The notes under the pieces: generated by a model | What the model saw: only the letters and a program-made list of their open reading frames with translations | Database searches by the model: none | What the model was told of the DNA's origin: nothing | Position numbers and translations under genes: made by a program | Assembly: GCA_910588875.1 (NCBI GenBank) | Contig: CAJURT010000006.1 | Span: 1-64,000 of the forward strand | Length of the DNA stretch: 64,000 nt | Source: an uncultured Lachnospiraceae bacterium | GTDB taxonomy: Bacteria; Bacillota; Clostridia; Lachnospirales; Lachnospiraceae | Direction: 5' to 3' | In this document: positions 34,873-42,582 of the stretch, piece by piece | Layout: every line of letters starts with the position of its first letter | How positions within the stretch are numbered: the first letter of the stretch is position 1

Positions 34873-35970
34873 TTATTCGGCTGCCTCGTTCACTTTGTTG
34901 AAAAGATCCGTCACGCCAATCTTCTCGGCTGCTGCCACCTTTGCCTCCTCACAGGCCGCCAGCAGGGAATCCTTGTCCACCTCGTTGACAATGCCCCCGT
35001 TAGCCTTGATTTTCTCCAGCGCCTCATCGTTTAACTGCTTGTCAAACTTCCTTTGTTCCCCGCAGGCATATGCAGCGGCCTCATCCACCCATGCCCTCTG
35101 CTCTTCGGTCAGGCCATTGTATTTCTGAGCCGAAATAAGCAGCTGCCGGGTGGCAATATCATGGTCTGTCAGGGAGACATAGGGCCCGGCCTCATAGAAT
35201 TTCTGCAAAAGGATATTGCCCAGGTCATTTTCTGCCGCATCGATCACATTGTTCTGCAGGCCGCTGTACAATTCGTTATAGGCCAGCACGGTCGGAGCTG
35301 CCCCCAGGGCACCCCACACGGAACGCACGGTATCCGAATCCTGGACCCGGATTTTCACCCCTTTAAAGTCTTCCACCGTATTGACCGGCTTCACGCCAAA
35401 ATACTCCCTTGTCCCGCAGCTCCAATAGCCCAGGGAATGGAACGTCCCGGCTCCATTGACCTTCTCCGAGATCGCCTGGCCCACCTCGCCGTCCACCACG
35501 GTAGTCCAGTGGTCTACGTCTTTGTACAAGAACGGGATTGAGAACAAGTCCGCCTCCGGCACCCCTGTCGTTGCAATAAAGTTCGGCGCTGTCACAATAA
35601 TATCGACCGTGCCTGTCGCCATTTTCTCAACCAGTTCAGCCTCGCCCCCGCCCAGTTCACCATTCGGATGGATCTCCACGGTCATCGTCCCGCCGGAAAC
35701 CTCTTCCAGCTTCTTTTGCAATGCCTCAAACCCTGCCTGGTATGAACTGTCCATAGAGTTCACATGTGCGCCGATCAATTTGACTGTCGCTTCCGCTGCC
35801 GAAGCCTTTGTTTCCCCTGCCTTATCGGGGTTTTCCTCCTTCTCTGCCTTTTCTTCCCCTGCTGCCCCTGACACCTGCGGTGCAGCCGTTTCCGTAGTGG
35901 AAATCTTCGTGCACCCTGCCATTGCTGCCACCATTGTTGCCGCCATTAAGATACCCAAAACTTTTTTCAT
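34873..35970 (-). CDS. TRAP transporter solute-binding lipoprotein (DctP), second system
   Basis: Binding lipoprotein of 365 residues, first gene of the second TRAP operon. Lipobox AMAGC at residues 16-20, then a Glu/Ala/Lys-rich linker of about 40 residues. DctP features: AHVNSMDSSYQAGFEALQKKLEEVSGGTMTVEIHPNGELGGGEAELVEKM, and FKGVKIRVQDSDTVRSVWGALGAAP containing the ligand-anchoring Arg, then GLQNNVIDAAEND. AGGAAGGAG precedes the ATG. LacI-type operators lie in its promoter. Ligand probably a sugar or sugar acid converted by the isomerase-like enzyme at the operon's end. Confidence 0.93.
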   Translation of the reverse strand: MKKVLGILMAATMVAAMAGCTKISTTETAAPQVSGAAGEEKAEKEENPDKAGETKASAAEATVKLIGAHVNSMDSSYQAGFEALQKKLEEVSGGTMTVEIHPNGELGGGEAELVEKMATGTVDIIVTAPNFIATTGVPEADLFSIPFLYKDVDHWTTVVDGEVGQAISEKVNGAGTFHSLGYWSCGTREYFGVKPVNTVEDFKGVKIRVQDSDTVRSVWGALGAAPTVLAYNELYSGLQNNVIDAAENDLGNILLQKFYEAGPYVSLTDHDIATRQLLISAQKYNGLTEEQRAWVDEAAAYACGEQRKFDKQLNDEALEKIKANGGIVNEVDKDSLLAACEEAKVAAAEKIGVTDLFNKVNEAAE

Positions 35971-36010
35971 CTTGTTTCTCCTTCCTCTTATATTGGTTGA
36001 TAGTTATATT

Positions 36011-36035
36011 TTTAAATGATCCAGGATCATTTAAA
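36011..36035. promoter_or_regulatory. 25-bp perfect palindrome in the dctP leader
   Basis: TTTAAATGATCC and GGATCATTTAAA, 12-base arms around one central A, lie between the LacI operators and the dctP ribosome site. It is unrelated in sequence to the LacI operators. With a single central base it is more like a protein-binding site than an RNA hairpin. Confidence 0.55.
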
Positions 36036-36070
36036 TCCATGATTTTTATATTTTGCCCGGAATTTCTTGT

Positions 36071-36116
36071 GGAAATCGATTTCCTAAAAGAGAAAAATAT
36101 AAGGAAATCGATTTCC
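36071..36116. promoter_or_regulatory. Two LacI-family operators upstream of the second TRAP operon
   Basis: The perfect 14-bp palindrome GGAAATCGATTTCC occurs at 36071-36084 and again at 36103-36116, 32 bp apart (about three helical turns). A near-identical copy lies in the promoter of the adjacent lacI-type gene, which makes that protein the likely binder. Confidence 0.85.
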
Positions 36117-36132
36117 TGTTTCCCCACATAAA

Positions 36133-36154
36133 ACACCGACCTTCTATTCGGTGT
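36133..36154 (-). terminator. Weak terminator after the LacI-type gene
   Basis: Minus-strand ACACCGA and TCGGTGT pair around eight bases and are followed by four T, about 20 bases after the regulator's stop and just before the operators of the TRAP operon. Confidence 0.45.
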
Positions 36155-36174
36155 ATATGTGCCCCCTATTCTTT

Positions 36175-37281
36175 TCATGTGTGCCGGCTATCCCGCCAGG
36201 CTGCCTGTGAACCGATGCATGGCTCTGCCCGGCTTTTTGTGCTCTGGCGGACAATCAGCCTGGACGGAACCAGCACCTCGTCCTCCCGGACTGCCGCCCT
36301 TCTCCCGGATGGATGTTCCTGAAGTTCAAAATAATACTGTGCCAGCTTCCTGCCCCAGGTATACTTATCCAGCCCCACCGTTGTCAGTGCCGGGAATACC
36401 GTATCCGAGAAATACAGATCGTCAAAGCTAATCATCGAGTAGTCATCCGGAACCTTCTTGCCCACCTCCCTCAAAGCCCTCAAAGCGCCCAGGGCCATGA
36501 TATCATTCAGGCAGATAAAGGCAGTCACCTCCGGTGTCCTCTCCAGCATCGCCTTGGTAAGGAGATATCCCCTCACCGCGTTTTCACTGGAATCCGTCTG
36601 CAATTCCTTCCCAAAAACATAAATATACTTTTCCTCGCAGGAAATCCCCGCAGCGCCCAAAGCCTTTTGGAAACCGCTCAGGCGTTTCTGGCGGATAGAA
36701 TTGTCCAGCCCTCCGATCAGAAAAGCAATCCGGCGGTGCCCCAGCTTTAGCAGATGCCTGACTGCCAGGGCGCACTCCTCTTCCTTATCCACAAGCACCG
36801 TATAGGTATTCGGCAGGCAGACCCCGTTGGATACCACATTCAGGGAAATCCCTCCCCGGTCAACCAGCTTCATCAGCGCCTCCGGCACCTCGTCCATATA
36901 GACACTGATGATCCCCTGGATATTCACTGCCAGCATATTTCCTATGCTATAGTTGGTCAGTTCGATATCGCGGTCGCAGCTTGACAGCATCATATGGCAG
37001 TTCCGGCTGACAATCTCATCCTCAATCCCCCGGACAATCGATGGGTAAAAAGGGTTCTCGATCGACGGAATGATAATCCCGATCGTGCTGCTGGTCTGGT
37101 TCTTTAAGTTCCTCGCCTGGAGATTCGGAATATAGCCCAGCTGCCGCGATATCCCCAGGATCCGTTCCCTCATCTCCTGCTTGACCGGATGGCTGGAGTT
37201 GTTCAGCACCCTGGAAACCGTGGCCGGCGAAGCCCCCGCCTCCCGTGCTATATCATAGATCGTAATGTTGTTCTTGTTCAT
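36175..37281 (-). CDS. LacI-family transcriptional regulator
   Basis: Repressor of 368 residues. N-terminal LacI helix-turn-helix ITIYDIAREAGASPATVSRVL and hinge LGYIPNLQARNL; then a periplasmic-binding-like sugar domain (IGIIIPSIENPFYPSIVRGIEDEI, AFICLNDIMALGALRALREVG, SMISFDDLYFSDTVFPALTTV). I start it at 37281 (MNKNNITIYD); upstream in-frame codons lie in the promoter and overlap the operator. It is on the same strand as and upstream of the second TRAP operon and carries the same operator sequence in its own promoter, so it should repress both itself and that operon until its sugar effector binds. Confidence 0.93.
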   Translation of the reverse strand: MNKNNITIYDIAREAGASPATVSRVLNNSSHPVKQEMRERILGISRQLGYIPNLQARNLKNQTSSTIGIIIPSIENPFYPSIVRGIEDEIVSRNCHMMLSSCDRDIELTNYSIGNMLAVNIQGIISVYMDEVPEALMKLVDRGGISLNVVSNGVCLPNTYTVLVDKEEECALAVRHLLKLGHRRIAFLIGGLDNSIRQKRLSGFQKALGAAGISCEEKYIYVFGKELQTDSSENAVRGYLLTKAMLERTPEVTAFICLNDIMALGALRALREVGKKVPDDYSMISFDDLYFSDTVFPALTTVGLDKYTWGRKLAQYYFELQEHPSGRRAAVREDEVLVPSRLIVRQSTKSRAEPCIGSQAAWRDSRHT

Positions 37282-37301
37282 TTTGCTTGGTTTCTCAAAA
37301 A

Positions 37302-37315
37302 GGAAATCGGTTTCC
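37302..37315. promoter_or_regulatory. LacI-family operator in the regulator's own promoter
   Basis: GGAAATCGGTTTCC differs at one position from the two operators before the TRAP operon. It lies about 20 bases upstream of the regulator's start codon, consistent with autorepression. The remaining part of the 324-base gap up to 37605 holds only the terminator of the arabinose operon. Confidence 0.75.
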
Positions 37316-37503
37316 TTGTCAATTATATTAACATATTCTTTCCCAAATTGCAATACACCCAGGAAAATTTTTGTCAATTCTGCCTACAGGTTACAAATCC
37401 GTAAAATCCTCTGGTACAGGGTTGTGCCCTCCCCTGTTTTATCATTGTACTGTAGCCCAAACTATTATTCAATGTCTTTTTTGCAATACATTCGTTTAAC
37501 GGA

Positions 37504-37547
37504 AAAAAGCCGCCTCACACCATATGCCCTGCATGTGAAACGGCTTT
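37504..37547 (-). terminator. Terminator of the arabinose operon
   Basis: On the minus strand AAAGCCGTTTCACATGC pairs with GTGTGAGGCGGCTTT (few mismatches) and is followed by TTTTTT. It lies about 60 bases after araD and closes the operon that starts at the binding-protein gene near 49 kb. Confidence 0.85.
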
Positions 37548-37605
37548 CCCCTGGTTTCCGCCTGCCGCCTTCACGGGGCAGACCGCCACCTTCTTAAAAA
37601 TCCCC

Positions 37606-38295
37606 CTATTTCCCCTGCCCATAATAGGCATTCGCCCCATGCTTGCGAAAATAATGTTTATCCTGCAACTCCTGGGGCGCCGGGGCAAGCTGCGGGTTTA
37701 TTGCCTCGCAGCGGGCAGCCATCTTGGCAACCTCCTCCAATACCACAGCATTGTGGACTGCTTCCCCGGCATCTTTCCCCCATGCAAAGGGGCCGTGGTT
37801 TTTACACAGGACACAGGGCACTGCCTTTACATCCAATGCCTGGAAATATTCTGCAATCAGCTTCCCTGTATTGGCCTCATAATCCTCCAGTTCCTCTTTC
37901 GTGAGGTTCCGCACACAGGGCACCTGCCCATAGATATAATCCGCATGGGTAGTGCCATAGCAGGGGATCGCCCTGCCTGCCTGTGCCCAGCTGGTGGCCC
38001 AGGGCGAATGGGTATGTACAATGCCCCCGATCTCCGGGAATGCCTTGTACAGTTCGCAGTGGGTCGCCGTATCGGAGGAGGGATTCAATGTTCCCTCTAC
38101 CCGCCTCCCGTCCAGGCCCATCACCACCATATCCTCCGGCCTTAAGCTTTCATACGGCACTCCGCTGGGTTTGATCACAAAGCATCCGCTCTCCCGGTCG
38201 ATTGCACTCACGTTCCCCCAGGTAAAAGTAACCAGGCCATAGCGGGGGAGATCCATATTTGCCTCATAGACAACCTGTTTTAACTGTTCTAACAT
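37606..38295 (-). CDS. araD: L-ribulose-5-phosphate 4-epimerase
   Basis: Class II aldolase-fold, zinc-dependent enzyme of 229 residues converting L-ribulose 5-phosphate to D-xylulose 5-phosphate. Zinc ligands His94 and His96 are in GGIVHTHSPWATSWAQ, a further His in CKNHGPFAWGKD; the phosphate-binding NVS and SGV/SSDTATH segments are intact, as is the HADYIYGQVPCVR catalytic region. Length matches E. coli AraD (231). It is the last gene of the operon, 19 bases after the kinase gene, followed by a strong terminator. Confidence 0.95.
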   Translation of the reverse strand: MLEQLKQVVYEANMDLPRYGLVTFTWGNVSAIDRESGCFVIKPSGVPYESLRPEDMVVMGLDGRRVEGTLNPSSDTATHCELYKAFPEIGGIVHTHSPWATSWAQAGRAIPCYGTTHADYIYGQVPCVRNLTKEELEDYEANTGKLIAEYFQALDVKAVPCVLCKNHGPFAWGKDAGEAVHNAVVLEEVAKMAARCEAINPQLAPAPQELQDKHYFRKHGANAYYGQGK

Positions 38296-38314
38296 TTTTC
38301 ATCTGCTCCTTTTG

Positions 38315-39907
38315 TCACAGCAGTTCCCCGGCACGCCGCTCCGCGTCCAGGCCAGCCTGAAAAGCCTCCATATATCTCTCAAAGCCCTCCACATCTTCTT
38401 GCACCGGCTCCATGCGGCTTCCTGCACTCCCGGCAAAAACCCTGCCGGAAAGGTAATCCCCCAGCGTCTGGCCCTCACTCTTATGCAGCAGGTAGGCAGC
38501 CAAAAGGGCAATCCCCCAGGCGCCGCCCTCTCCCGCCGTCTCCATCACTGCCACCGGTGCCCCTAAGGCTGCCGCCATCATCCTCTGGCCTACCACCGGC
38601 GTCTTAAAGAAACCGCCGTGCCCATAAATTTGCCCAACCTGCACTTTTTCTTCTTTTGTCATGATATCCATTCCCAGCTTTAGGGATCCCAATGCCGCAT
38701 ACAGATGGGAACGCATAAAATTGGCCAATGTAAACCGGCTCTCAGGGGTACGGACCACCATGGGACGGCCCTTTTCCACCTGGACAATGTTCTCCCCGGA
38801 CAAAAATCCGTAGGACAGCATCCCTCCGCAATCACTCTCCCCCTCCATCCCCTTCTTATACAGGACGGAATATAGCTGGCTGGTGTCCGCCTTTACGCCA
38901 AAGCTTTCCAGCGCCTCCCCAAAAAGCCCCACCCAGGCATTCAGATCTGAGGTACAGTTGTTGGCATGGACCATGCCCACCAGGCTGCCATCCGGCGTTG
39001 TCACCAGGTCAATCTCAGGATGGACGCCCGCCGGCTGCTTATCCAGCACCACCATCACAAAAGCCGATGTCCCCGCCGACACATTGCCGGTGCCTATGCT
39101 CACGCTGTTGGTCGCTGCCATACCGGTCCCGGCGTCTCCCTCCGGCGGACACAGCAAAATCCCCGGCTCCAATTCGCCTGTCTCATCGATCATCCGGGCG
39201 CCTTCTTTTGTCAGCACCCCTGCCGCCTCCCCAGCCATGCAGATCCGGGGAAGGATCTCCCCAAGCTTCCAGCCGTATTCCTTATCCGCTGTCAGCTTAT
39301 CGAATTTTTCCATCATTGCCGGGTCATAGGTGTTCGCCTCTGTGTCAATGGGGAACATGCCGGAGGCATCACCGATACCAAGGACTTTTTCCCCGGTCAC
39401 CTTCCAGTGGATATAGCCCGCCAGGGTCGTCATAAAACAAATATCCGGCACATGCTCTTCCTCATTTAGAATTGCCTGGTACAGATGGGAAATGCTCCAC
39501 CTCTGGGGAATATTATATCGGAACAGTTCCGTCAGTTTTTCTGCCGCCGCCCCGGTTGTGCCGTTGCGCCAGGTACGGAAGGGCACCAGAAGCTCCCCCT
39601 CCCTGCCAAATGCCATGTAGCCGTGCATCATGGCAGAGAACCCGATCGCGCCCAGCCTCTTGATGCCCGTGCCATACCGGGAACGCACATCGGCCAAAAG
39701 GCTCCTGTAGCAATCCCGCAGCCCTTCCCAAATATCCTCCGTGGAATATGTCCAGAACCCATTTTCCAGGCGGTTCTCCCACTCATGGCTTCCTGAAGCA
39801 ATGGGGGTGTGCTCCTCATCGATCAGGACCGCTTTGATCCTGGTGGAACCAAACTCGATCCCCAGGACCGCTTTCCCGTTTTCAATGCATTCCTTTGCCG
39901 ATCCCAT
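38315..39907 (-). CDS. FGGY-family carbohydrate kinase, probable L-ribulokinase (AraK-like)
   Basis: Sugar kinase of 530 residues with two actin-like lobes: phosphate-1 motif AVLGIEFGSTRIKAVLIDEE at the N-terminus, GDAGTGMAATNSVSIGTGNVSAGTS in the middle and GHGGFFKTPVVGQRMMAAALG in the second lobe. By context it phosphorylates L-ribulose between araA and araD. It is shorter than classical AraB (about 560) and resembles the xylulokinase-like alternative ribulokinase (AraK) described in Clostridium acetobutylicum. I use the ATG at 39907 with GGGAGA upstream; a GTG at 39928 is the alternative. Confidence 0.88.
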   Translation of the reverse strand: MGSAKECIENGKAVLGIEFGSTRIKAVLIDEEHTPIASGSHEWENRLENGFWTYSTEDIWEGLRDCYRSLLADVRSRYGTGIKRLGAIGFSAMMHGYMAFGREGELLVPFRTWRNGTTGAAAEKLTELFRYNIPQRWSISHLYQAILNEEEHVPDICFMTTLAGYIHWKVTGEKVLGIGDASGMFPIDTEANTYDPAMMEKFDKLTADKEYGWKLGEILPRICMAGEAAGVLTKEGARMIDETGELEPGILLCPPEGDAGTGMAATNSVSIGTGNVSAGTSAFVMVVLDKQPAGVHPEIDLVTTPDGSLVGMVHANNCTSDLNAWVGLFGEALESFGVKADTSQLYSVLYKKGMEGESDCGGMLSYGFLSGENIVQVEKGRPMVVRTPESRFTLANFMRSHLYAALGSLKLGMDIMTKEEKVQVGQIYGHGGFFKTPVVGQRMMAAALGAPVAVMETAGEGGAWGIALLAAYLLHKSEGQTLGDYLSGRVFAGSAGSRMEPVQEDVEGFERYMEAFQAGLDAERRAGELL

Positions 39908-39957
39908 GATTTTCTCCCTTCTTTGCACCTCCAGCCACTGGCACTGCCAGAGGCGCC

Positions 39958-40908
39958 CTACTTTGTGCTGCCGGCAAAATCCCTCACCTGCCGGTAAATC
40001 CCCTCGCCGTCCAGCCCATATTTATGGATCAGTTCCGCCGCCGGGCCGGACTCGCCGAATACATCCTGGATGCCGATCATTTTAACCCTGCCGCCCCCGT
40101 ATCTTCCGACCACTTCACATACCGCGCTGCCAAGCCCGCCGATCACCGAATGCTCCTCTATGGTTACTAACCTGCCGGTCTCCCTGGCCGCCTTTTGTAC
40201 CAGTTCTTCATCCAGGGGCTTGATCGTATGGATATTGATTACCCTGGCCGAAATCCCGTCCCCTGCCAGCATTTCTGCTGCCTCCAGGGCATGGCTGACG
40301 CAAAGCCCGGTGGCAATCAATGTCATATCCGTGCCATCCCGCAGCTGAATCCCTTTTCCGATCTCAAAGCAGTAACCCGGCCGGTCATTGACCACCGGAA
40401 CCGCCAGGCGCCCGAAACGCAAATATACCGGGCCGTCATGGAGGTAAGCCGCTTCCACGGCTGCCCTGGCCTCCACATCATCCGCAGGGTTAATCACCAC
40501 CATACCTGGGATGGCACGCATCAGGGCTATATCCTCATTGCACTGGTGGGTGGCTCCATCCTCCCCCACGGAGATCCCTGCATGGGTAGCGCCGATCTTC
40601 ACATTCAGATGGGGGTATCCGATGGAATTCCTCACCTGTTCAAATGCCCGCCCTGCCGCAAACATGGCAAAGGTACTGGCAAAAGGCACTTTGCCGGTGG
40701 CAGACAGACCGGCAGCGATTCCCATCATGTTTGCCTCTGCAATTCCACAGTCGATATGCCGTTCGGGAAATACCTTTTTAAACTTATCTGTCTTGGTGGC
40801 ATTGGCCAGGTCCGCATCCAGAACCACCAGGTTTTCATATTTTTTCCCCAACTCCACCAGGGCATTTCCATAACTTTCCCTGGTGGCAATCTTTTTTACC
40901 TCTGGCAT
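39958..40908 (-). CDS. Transketolase, C-terminal subunit
   Basis: Second half of a split transketolase, 316 residues: pyrimidine-binding domain (NALVELGKKYENLVVLDADLANATKT; FPERHIDCGIAEANMMGIAAGLSATG with the catalytic Glu that activates thiamine diphosphate) plus the C-terminal domain (LIATGLCVSHALEAAEMLAGDGISARVINIHTIKPLDEELV). It works with the N-terminal subunit whose gene overlaps it by 13 bases. In this operon it moves two-carbon units from xylulose 5-phosphate made by AraD. Confidence 0.93.
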   Translation of the reverse strand: MPEVKKIATRESYGNALVELGKKYENLVVLDADLANATKTDKFKKVFPERHIDCGIAEANMMGIAAGLSATGKVPFASTFAMFAAGRAFEQVRNSIGYPHLNVKIGATHAGISVGEDGATHQCNEDIALMRAIPGMVVINPADDVEARAAVEAAYLHDGPVYLRFGRLAVPVVNDRPGYCFEIGKGIQLRDGTDMTLIATGLCVSHALEAAEMLAGDGISARVINIHTIKPLDEELVQKAARETGRLVTIEEHSVIGGLGSAVCEVVGRYGGGRVKMIGIQDVFGESGPAAELIHKYGLDGEGIYRQVRDFAGSTK

Positions 40909-41735
40909 AATGCTTCACCTGCCTTCCTCAGTTCTTCCATGGCAGCCGCATACTCTTCATCGTTCGGCGCCTTGCCGTGCCAGGCTGCATTATTTTCCAT
41001 ATAAGAAACACCCTTGCCCTTGACCGTCTTCATCACGATGGCCGTGGGCATCCCCTTTGTCGCCCTGGCCTCCTCAAAGGCTGCCTTCAGCTGGCCGAAA
41101 TCATTGCCGTCCTCCACACAGACCACATGGAAATTGAATGCCTCGAACTTGCGGTCAATCGGACATGGCGAACACACATCTTCCAGCCTGCCATCAATCT
41201 GCAGGCCATTGTTATCCACAATCACCACCAGGTTATCCAGTTTCCTGTGGCCGGCAAACATCGCTGCCTCCCACACCTGGCCTTCCTCCAGTTCCCCGTC
41301 GCCCAAAAGAGTGTATACGCGGTAATCCCGGTTATCCATCCTGGCTGAAAGAGCCATCCCGACTGCAGCGGAAATTCCCTGGCCTAAAGAACCGCTGGAC
41401 ATATCCACTCCGGGAATGTGCTTCATATCCGGATGTCCCTGGAGATAGGAACCGGTATGCCGCAGGGTTTTCAGATCCTCCACCGGAAAGTATCCCCGCT
41501 GAGCCAGGACGGAATAAAGGCCTGGCGCATTGTGCCCCTTGGAAAGCACAAAACGGTCACGGCCTGGCATCTTCGGATCCCGGGGGTCGATGTTCATCTC
41601 TTCAAAATAAAGATAAGTGAATACATCTGCCGATGACAGGGAACCACCTGGGTGCCCGGCCTTTGCCGAGTGTACCCCTTCAATGATTCCTTGGCGCACT
41701 TTATTGGCGATTTGCTGTAATTTGAGTTTATCCAA
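40896..41735 (-). CDS. Transketolase, N-terminal subunit
   Basis: First half of a split transketolase, 279 residues: the thiamine-diphosphate pyrophosphate-binding domain with HSAKAGHPGGSLSSAD, GRDRFVLSKGHNAPGLYSVL, SGSLGQGISAAVGMALSAR and the GDGELEEGQVWEAAMFAGHRKLDNLVVIVDNN metal motif. The start is a TTG at 41735 with AGGAGG seven bases upstream; no ATG is available in frame nearby. It overlaps the C-terminal subunit gene by 13 bases, ensuring balanced synthesis. Confidence 0.94.
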   Translation of the reverse strand: MDKLKLQQIANKVRQGIIEGVHSAKAGHPGGSLSSADVFTYLYFEEMNIDPRDPKMPGRDRFVLSKGHNAPGLYSVLAQRGYFPVEDLKTLRHTGSYLQGHPDMKHIPGVDMSSGSLGQGISAAVGMALSARMDNRDYRVYTLLGDGELEEGQVWEAAMFAGHRKLDNLVVIVDNNGLQIDGRLEDVCSPCPIDRKFEAFNFHVVCVEDGNDFGQLKAAFEEARATKGMPTAIVMKTVKGKGVSYMENNAAWHGKAPNDEEYAAAMEELRKAGEALCQR

Positions 41736-41814
41736 GATTCTGCCTCCTTGTTTATGGTAATGGCTTTGCTAAGTACGCTTTGATAAAACCCAGCTAAAAG
41801 GCATTGGCCATGGG

Positions 41815-42474
41815 TTAGCCTTGTTTTCCGAATACTGCCTCATAGTCTTTCTGGAATTTCGCAATGCCGATATCGGTAAGGGGGTGTTTTGTCATTTGCT
41901 CGATCACTGCGTAGGGGACGGTTGCAATGTCTGCCCCTGCCAGGGCACAGTCTGTCACATGGACCGGATTGCGCACGCTGGCTGCAATGATCTCTGTGTC
42001 AATATCGGAAACTGCAAAGATCTCTCCAATCTCCCGGATCAGATCCACTCCCCTGACACTGATGTCATCCAGCCGGCCTAAAAAGGGGGACACGTAGGCT
42101 GCCCCTGCCCTGGCAGCCAGCAGCGCCTGGTTGGCCGAAAATACCAGGGTCACATTCGTCCTGATCCCCTCAGCTGCCAGCACCTTAACTGCCTTCAGCC
42201 CTTCCACGGTCATCGGGATCTTCACCACCATATTCTTATGGATCGCCGCAATCTCCCTGCCCTCGGCAATCATGCCCTGGGCATCCACAGTCGTCGCCTT
42301 CACCTCACCGCTGATCGGCCCGTCCACAATCTTTGTAATCTCCCGGATTACCTCCACAAAATCCCGCCCCTCCTTGGCAATCAATGACGGATTCGTAGTA
42401 ACCCCGCAAATCACCCCCATATCGTTCGCTTTCCGAATATCCTCAACCTTCGCCGTATCAATAAAAAACCTCAT
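41815..42474 (-). CDS. tal: Transaldolase (TalC/FSA-like)
   Basis: Small transaldolase of 219 residues, full length for the TalC group. MRFFIDTAKVEDIRKA and GVTTNPSLIAKEG open it, the Schiff-base Lys85 is in NMVVKIPMTVEGLKA, and TLVFSANQALLAARAGAAYVSPFLGRLDD follows. Together with transketolase it converts pentose phosphates to fructose 6-phosphate and glyceraldehyde 3-phosphate. Fructose-6-phosphate aldolase activity is an alternative for this family. AAGGAGG precedes the ATG at 42474. Gap of 79 bases to the transketolase gene and 108 to araA, all one direction. Confidence 0.93.
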   Translation of the reverse strand: MRFFIDTAKVEDIRKANDMGVICGVTTNPSLIAKEGRDFVEVIREITKIVDGPISGEVKATTVDAQGMIAEGREIAAIHKNMVVKIPMTVEGLKAVKVLAAEGIRTNVTLVFSANQALLAARAGAAYVSPFLGRLDDISVRGVDLIREIGEIFAVSDIDTEIIAASVRNPVHVTDCALAGADIATVPYAVIEQMTKHPLTDIGIAKFQKDYEAVFGKQG

Positions 42475-42582
42475 ATTCTGCCTCCTTCTGATCAAAACAC
42501 AAACCCTTCATTACCTTCCTGCCATAAGCTGCCATATGCCAAATAACCTATCGCAGCCCTCAGTGGGGGCCTCCCCCGCCTG

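Noticed and set aside
26995..35970. Sulfoquinovose degradation cluster (GH31 plus isomerase)
   Set aside because: The GH31 nucleophile region (IWNDNCE) does not look like the sulfoquinovosidase type, and no sulfolactaldehyde enzyme or sulfofructose transaldolase is nearby; the talC gene at 41.8 kb belongs to the arabinose operon.
42557..42580. Third full copy of the CCCTCAGYGGACAAGG palindrome
   Set aside because: Only the first ten bases match; the rest is a GC-rich hairpin. Treated as at most a degenerate half-copy.
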